From the NCBI RefSeq assembly GCF_000210295.1, contig NC_026744.1, positions 1,612,001 to 1,676,000 on the forward strand: a stretch of 64,000 nt of DNA, given 5' to 3'. Of this stretch, positions 59,331 to 64,000 are shown in pieces (position 1 is the first letter of the stretch; each line of letters starts with the position of its first letter). The notes beneath the pieces are model-generated. The model searched no databases, had not been told where the DNA came from, and worked only from the letters and a program-made list of their open reading frames with translations. The translations under genes and the position numbers were made by a program. The stretch comes from Trypanosoma brucei gambiense DAL972. Lineage: Eukaryota > Euglenozoa > Kinetoplastea > Trypanosomatida > Trypanosomatidae.

Positions 59331-61530
59331 CTATTTTTCATGTGCGCACTGGAATGGGAAGGGGCGAGCCGCAATGCTACTGCGGAAAGTCGCACGGCAA
59401 CCGGGGCGCAACGGATTTTCCGCCATTGGTAAACTACGGCATGTGACGGACGATAACGGAAAACATGGCACGTGGGGAAGACGGTTTTTTGGCCATGGGA
59501 AGCTGCAGCAGTGCTTCCCGACCAAGGAGCAAAGATCTTTCGGAACCTAACGTGGGATGAGGAAGTTTACGGTACGATTGATGACGAAAGAAAGATGCCG
59601 CGGCGATCGTTGAGGCATTGCGACCTTCGCATTGAAAATGCCAACAAATCGTCGAGCGAAGGGATTCACTTTGCCGCGTTTTTCGTCAAAACCGGTCATG
59701 CCCGGACTGCTAAAATTCTCGTTTTTTTACGGAGTGGGCCTACTGGGGTGCCCATTCGCCTTCTATCGTTCTTCACGGATGCCCATACCCTTCGGAAAAG
59801 CCTTGTCGTCCTCTCCCCCACGTGGACCGATGAAGAGCGTCCTTAAATCCATTGTCAGGATTATCCGGAATCTGCTTCTCTGCCCGAAGCCTTTTTACTG
59901 GTGCGATGCCTATTAGCACCTCCAACAACGGTATCTGCGGCATCTTCTGGTTTGGTTGCCATTTAAGATTTCACAGTTTCAGCCGCCGTGGATATTCACC
60001 GATTTTCAAGTGGACTTACACGCGCATTGGGGGGGGGGGGGGAGGGCGCGGCCTTTCAATCTAGTCTTATACCCTTCGGTTTAAACGGCGTGCATAAGAA
60101 ACGTGCCGGTCACTTGAGGAGTGGCAATCTTCTTTCCAGGATGTTCTCTGCCCCAACTTCTTCCTGCGTCGCATATATTGGAGCGGGTATAGCAATTGCC
60201 GGAAAGATTCGCCGAGTTCGATTTCTGAAGTTTTGTCTTAATTTTCTACCGTGTCCGCTTGCTTATGCTGCGTGCGTTTGATACGAACACCTCGTCCCCA
60301 GCATTTTTCTGGGCACTGAAGGGTCTTTGCAGGCAGTTTTGTTACCAGAAATGTTGCATCATCCATATCTCTCTCCTTTATTTTTACTGAATTTTTTACA
60401 GGGTATTGATTCCTGATGCGTGGGGAAAAGCCTAGAACGCGAGCGTGTCAGTACCACGTTCCGCACTTTTCCTCAATTGGGAGTTTTGGCGTGGCTCCAA
60501 GAAGGGTTTAGTGCTTCCGCCCTCTCCTCCACTCCCTTGCACTCTTTTCCTTCCCCCTCCTGTGACTTCTACCCCCAACTCCGCAGGGAGCGAAAGGGGC
60601 CGTCGCGTTCTCATTGTCAACCCTTCGCGCTACTAATGGCCGTCGACCCTTATAACACTTAGTGTCTGTTCCCCCATGCCCTTGAGCACACAATCTAATG
60701 CCCACGCACCGAACATACCCGTTTCGGAATTCATCGCCCCAGTGCAACAATCCAACCTTTGCCTCCCGGAACAAAGCGCTTGTGAAACGTTAGCCCCCGC
60801 TTTTTCGCTAAAAAGTTTTCGACCGTGTCTTCAGCTCTCAAATTCGTTGTAAGCATCTACGTGGCTACCAGCGGTGGAGCGCGTCCATGAATTGTCTTCG
60901 CGTTCCATCGCATTTCCAGCACAAGTTATAGATCACTGCTGCGAGTGCCCGTGTTGTTGCCAAGTTTCTACAATCCCTCCTTATGTTTGTTTGTTTGTTT
61001 TTTCCAACCAGAAGCGATGCCGGTGGGGAATTCACCAAACACTAGTTTGAACTCTACCATGGTAAATGATATGGACCTAAAACCTCCCCGCTGCTCCAAG
61101 CGATAACGCCTGTGATGCCATTCGTATCGTATTCTCTCGGTTTCCCTTCCATGTATCCCAGAGCTCAATCGCCCGCTGATTCTTTGATAACCTCAGACCA
61201 TTAGTCACTACAATGGGCGTGCTCAACAACCTCAGAACAAGCAGCGAGTTTACCAGGTTCCGGTCCCTTGATTTATTTTATGAATTCTGTTTCTAGCCCT
61301 TACCTCCTCCATTGTTCTGCGGCCACCTCCTTCAGCACTTGTTTTAGCTTTGCAAATTTTTGTTCCCTTTTTCCTGCAATTCGCACAATTTTCAGCATCT
61401 GCTTCCATATCCGGCATTTCTTTAATCCAGAAAGATGGCACCAACTCATTCCCTTCGCCAGTTGCTTTTATTGATTCCATGCGGATTGAGGAGGAAATTG
61501 CGTCGCCCATCCCATCCGTCATCCTACGGT
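59331..61530 (-). pseudogene. Possible decayed coding relic on the - strand
   Basis: Three blocks of the - strand are open for 50-90 codons at a time with only isolated stops or frame changes: about 61522-60880, 60240-60070 and 59850-59331. Pieces such as GVIAWSSGEVLGPYHL and FRQLLYPLQYMRRRKKLGQR look protein-like, but I cannot match them to ingi, RHS, VSG or cyclase genes. The + strand also has moderately open frames over part of this region, so base composition could be the cause. Presented as a possibility only. Confidence 0.25.
60029..60042 (+). repeat. Run of 14 G
   Basis: An uninterrupted G run followed by AGGG, inside the convergent strand-switch region. On the C-rich strand it would be a polyC tract. 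Homopolymer length should be treated with caution in any assembly. Confidence 0.8.
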
Positions 61531-62888
61531 AATATTAAAAACCGTGGATGCACTTCCTAGACGCATATTTGCCGCCGAGTTGCCCAATCGGTGCTATTCC
61601 ATGCGAATAGTAGACGTCTATGACGGCACAAACGGACTCAATAGCTGTCCCTACGGATGCTTGCTTCGAGCTTTATTTAACGGTCTACTAACGATGCAAA
61701 ACATTCCCTCCAGTGGAGAAGATATGTAAAAACATTAGAGCCAGCAGGAGGCCTGTGGTTTCCCTCAAGTCCGCTTGGAACGGGGGCATTGAATGGTTAG
61801 CAGTGGTAAAAGAAAAAAGGAACAATTAAAGCGATTGAAACATCGCACTCGATAACGAACACTACCTGGTGCCTTTGAATGATCCTCTCTAAGTATCTTC
61901 ATCATGTTTGGATATCTCATGAAAGAGAGAAGGGGGAAAAGAAGGGGGCTTGTTACCTTCCACTGTAACAATAAACCCCATTCTATTCTCCGCCGCCTTT
62001 AGAGAGTCCGAAAATACACGCGTACAGAAACAATCATTTTGGAGAAGATGCGCAAACTTCTCCCGACTTCCCTCCTCTTCTCGCCACGACCCCAACGCCC
62101 CCTCAATGGAACAAAAACCACCAACTCCTCATCATGTTTGCACAACCACTAAGCGGGAGCGGTTGAGGGGCACCGCACCGGCATGACTTCTTCCTTCAAA
62201 CAATATGCAGTTCAGTGTGTGTGTGTGTGGAGGAATATAGCAGAAAGGGACCAAAGCAATAACAACATAATGGAGACAGAAACAATGAAAGCGGTATACG
62301 CGATCTGTTGGTGGCTGGAATGTTTTGAAAGTTAAGAGGCCTGCGGGGGAACCACATATATAACGACCCCTGCGGAGGCACACGCTAAGATTACAATCTC
62401 ATAAGTGGCGGAAGCATAGTTCTCACATTGCCACTGTATGAATCCGCTGTCAATGTTAAAAAGAGAAGGAGAGGGCGCGCAAATAGCGCCAGGCACCATA
62501 CTGCAGTCCCATGTGAAGGAGACGAAACGTATGGAAACGAAAAAAAAAAGGAGCGTGTTAATGGAAGAGGGGTTAAATTATAAAATTTAAAAAAATAACT
62601 TCGTCACGGAAGCACCTGTCACGTTACCGTATGTGACATGGAAAGAGGGCATTTAGCCAGCACCTACAACAGGGGTTGGCGCCAGCATTCGCTATCAAAA
62701 TAATAATAATAATTAAACAGTAAGGTTATTAAGTGTATGCCAAAGACACACCATAAACACATGGAAGGGAATGGAATGTAAACGAATAAAGAGTAGGGAT
62801 ACAGTGGCGAACATCAACATTAACATCCAGATGGGTGATTCTGTATCAGCACCACGTCTGCCTGCAAGGGTGTGGGGGATGAGATTTA

Positions 62889-62906
62889 AATATATATATA
62901 TATATT
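62889..62906. repeat. (AT)n run
   Basis: A short AT dinucleotide run about 200 nt beyond the stop of the - strand cyclase gene, so probably within its 3' UTR. Confidence 0.7.
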
Positions 62907-63104
62907 TGTCGGGCGCAAAGGCACCGGCAAGGCACCCTAGTAAGCCGTTGCTGGTTAAATAACGCTAAGAAATAAGTCGCTTAGTGCGAGGTAGTAGAAG
63001 GAAGTGCATCTGATTTAAAATACAAAACAATAACTTTTTAAAAAATCAAAAACGATTCTCGCATAAGGTGTGGGTTGGTAAGGGGGAAAATAGCTACGCA
63101 ACTC

Positions 63105-64000
63105 TCATACCGACACAAAGGGCTGGTCAGCAGAGAAGCACTCATCAAGTTGCGAGCAACGGTTGGAGATGTAAATCACTGATGTGCTGTGAGTGCTGGT
63201 AGTGAGTTCATTATTACCATTCGCAGAGTGATCTACAACCCGTCCCACCTTTGCGGCAATACGGCGTATCACATCCCCGCAATAAACATCGTCCCAGACT
63301 GGATTCGCCTGGTTGGGAAGAGGGACACGCCATCGCTCACAATACGGCCGCAGGAGTTTCTCGCGCTGGGGGACCTTAAATGTACTGAGGAGTGCCTCCA
63401 GGGAGCTCGCAATCATTTGGGCGGACTCGCTCAAATCAGCCAGTGATGAACTGTGGTCGCTTGTGGTTATGGTTGTCCCGTCGCCGCCCTCGTCAAAATA
63501 GTATTCACGGTCAAGCCGCAGTGCTGCGAAGGTGCGACCAGGCACGGCGTTCAACTGGTAAAGTTCCACTGGTTGTGGTGCACCACGCAGTGCAACAAGC
63601 CCCAGGGGGACGACGTCGATTTCCTTTCGTTCATCTTCGCTCAGAGCAAGGTATGTGGCCCGAGTTAGCAGCACCTGACCGCCGTTCGCGACGCTCTCCG
63701 TACGTGCGGCCATGTTAGTTGTACCCCCATAGTAGTCGTAGCCCTTCGTCACTTCATCATAGCGGATGTCACACAACCCGGTATGAACACCTACTCGTAC
63801 ACGCAAGCCGTTCCAGAGACTCCCGTACACGTCAGGAGCAAGACGGGCAGTGGGTGGAGTGTACTCTTTATCGTCGCAAGCTCGCTGCTCTTCAAAGGCG
63901 TGATAGAAGCGGTCGAACACCTCCGTTTCCCATTTGTGACTCAGGAAATGCCGCTGGAGTTCACTCACGAGCTGCACCGCAGCAAATGGGCTCCGGCAAG
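63105..64000 (-). CDS. Receptor-type adenylate cyclase (ESAG4/GRESAG4-like), C-terminal part
   Basis: The - strand frame is open to the right window edge, so the 5' part lies outside. The visible ~298 residues begin CRSPFAAVQLVSELQRHFLS and contain the second half of a class III nucleotidyl cyclase domain: LRVRVGVHTGLCDIRYDE, YDYYGGTTNMAARTESVANG (with the Asn and Arg of the NxxxR transition-state pair), GGQVLLTRATYLAL and VVPLGLVALRGAPQPVELYQL. A ~140-residue C-terminal cytoplasmic tail follows, ending DQPFVSV. In trypanosomes such enzymes have a large extracellular domain and one membrane span N-terminal to this; they form dimers at the flagellar surface and make cAMP. Catalytic residues seen here are intact. 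Whether it is ESAG4 itself or a chromosomal relative cannot be told. Confidence 0.93.
   Translation of the reverse strand, partial: CRSPFAAVQLVSELQRHFLSHKWETEVFDRFYHAFEEQRACDDKEYTPPTARLAPDVYGSLWNGLRVRVGVHTGLCDIRYDEVTKGYDYYGGTTNMAARTESVANGGQVLLTRATYLALSEDERKEIDVVPLGLVALRGAPQPVELYQLNAVPGRTFAALRLDREYYFDEGGDGTTITTSDHSSSLADLSESAQMIASSLEALLSTFKVPQREKLLRPYCERWRVPLPNQANPVWDDVYCGDVIRRIAAKVGRVVDHSANGNNELTTSTHSTSVIYISNRCSQLDECFSADQPFVSV

Larger units (their letters stand above)
59208..63104. other. Convergent strand-switch region without clear genes
   Basis: All upstream genes run on + and the next gene runs on -, so two transcription units meet tail-to-tail here. Within 3.9 kb I found no supportable intact gene. 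Around 59330-59850, 60060-60240 and 60880-61530 the - strand has unusually long open stretches broken by single stops or frame changes, which may be a decayed element. A 14-G run (60029-60042), a GT repeat near 62215-62228, an A run near 62540-62549 and an AT run at 62889-62906 are present. The last ~1.3 kb is probably the 3' UTR of the adenylate cyclase gene. Confidence 0.65.

Noticed and set aside
59323..60281. Series of overlapping + strand frames in the strand-switch region.
   Set aside because: They start and stop in different frames over the same bases, several lack an ATG, one crosses the 14-G run, and none resembles a known protein.

Overview
The window looks like a chromosome-internal piece of a kinetoplastid genome, most likely a Trypanosoma of the T. 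brucei group. Nineteen protein genes lie head-to-tail on the + strand with no introns visible. Many are preceded by a pyrimidine tract and an AG, as expected for spliced-leader trans-splicing. Bacterial promoters, ribosome binding sites and terminators are absent. The window also holds a T7-like mitochondrial RNA polymerase and, on the opposite strand at the right edge, the catalytic end of a receptor-type adenylate cyclase of the ESAG4/GRESAG4 type. The species call is inference; the kinetoplastid layout is seen directly. I found no tRNA, rRNA, CRISPR array or intact transposon.

Layout. 1-10 kb: 3' end of a DEAH-box RNA helicase, a formin with a PTEN/C2-like N-terminus, a polyQ coiled-coil protein, and an EF-hand protein. 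10-22 kb: a 2030-residue orphan with FN3-like segments, then the mitochondrial RNA polymerase. 22-35 kb: a small orphan, a protein with three copies of an adaptin-binding p34 (AAGAB)-like unit, a SURF6-like nucleolar protein, a BAX-inhibitor-1 family membrane protein, a YL1/VPS72-like protein, eIF1, and an RRM plus R3H-like protein. 35-44 kb: long non-coding stretches around an atypical protein kinase and a PHD-finger plus GNAT protein. 44-59 kb: a TCAIM-family protein (DUF4460/DUF4461), a UPF0598 protein, a small coiled-coil/proline-rich protein, a 100-N assembly gap flanked by two copies of the same sequence, WASH complex subunit SWIP (WASHC4), and a J-domain protein. 59.2-63.1 kb: a gene-free convergent strand-switch region. 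63.1-64 kb: the adenylate cyclase on the - strand.

How the genes work together. Genes in a trypanosome polycistron are not usually functionally linked, and here they are mixed. There are themes: actin and endosome trafficking (formin, SWIP, p34-like protein), mitochondrial biology (RNA polymerase, GHITM-like protein, TCAIM-like protein, J-protein), and RNA/ribosome/chromatin (DEAH helicase, SURF6, eIF1, RRM protein, YL1, PHD-GNAT). Start codons were set to the first plausible ATG; several reading frames extend upstream only through non-ATG codons.

The most interesting items are the triple p34-like protein, the formin with a catalytically dead PTEN-like domain, the TCAIM-like protein, the PHD-GNAT fusion, the kinase lacking a glycine loop, the 3.4-kb untranslated stretch after the RNA-binding protein, the strand-switch region, and an assembly artefact at 50.7-51.7 kb.
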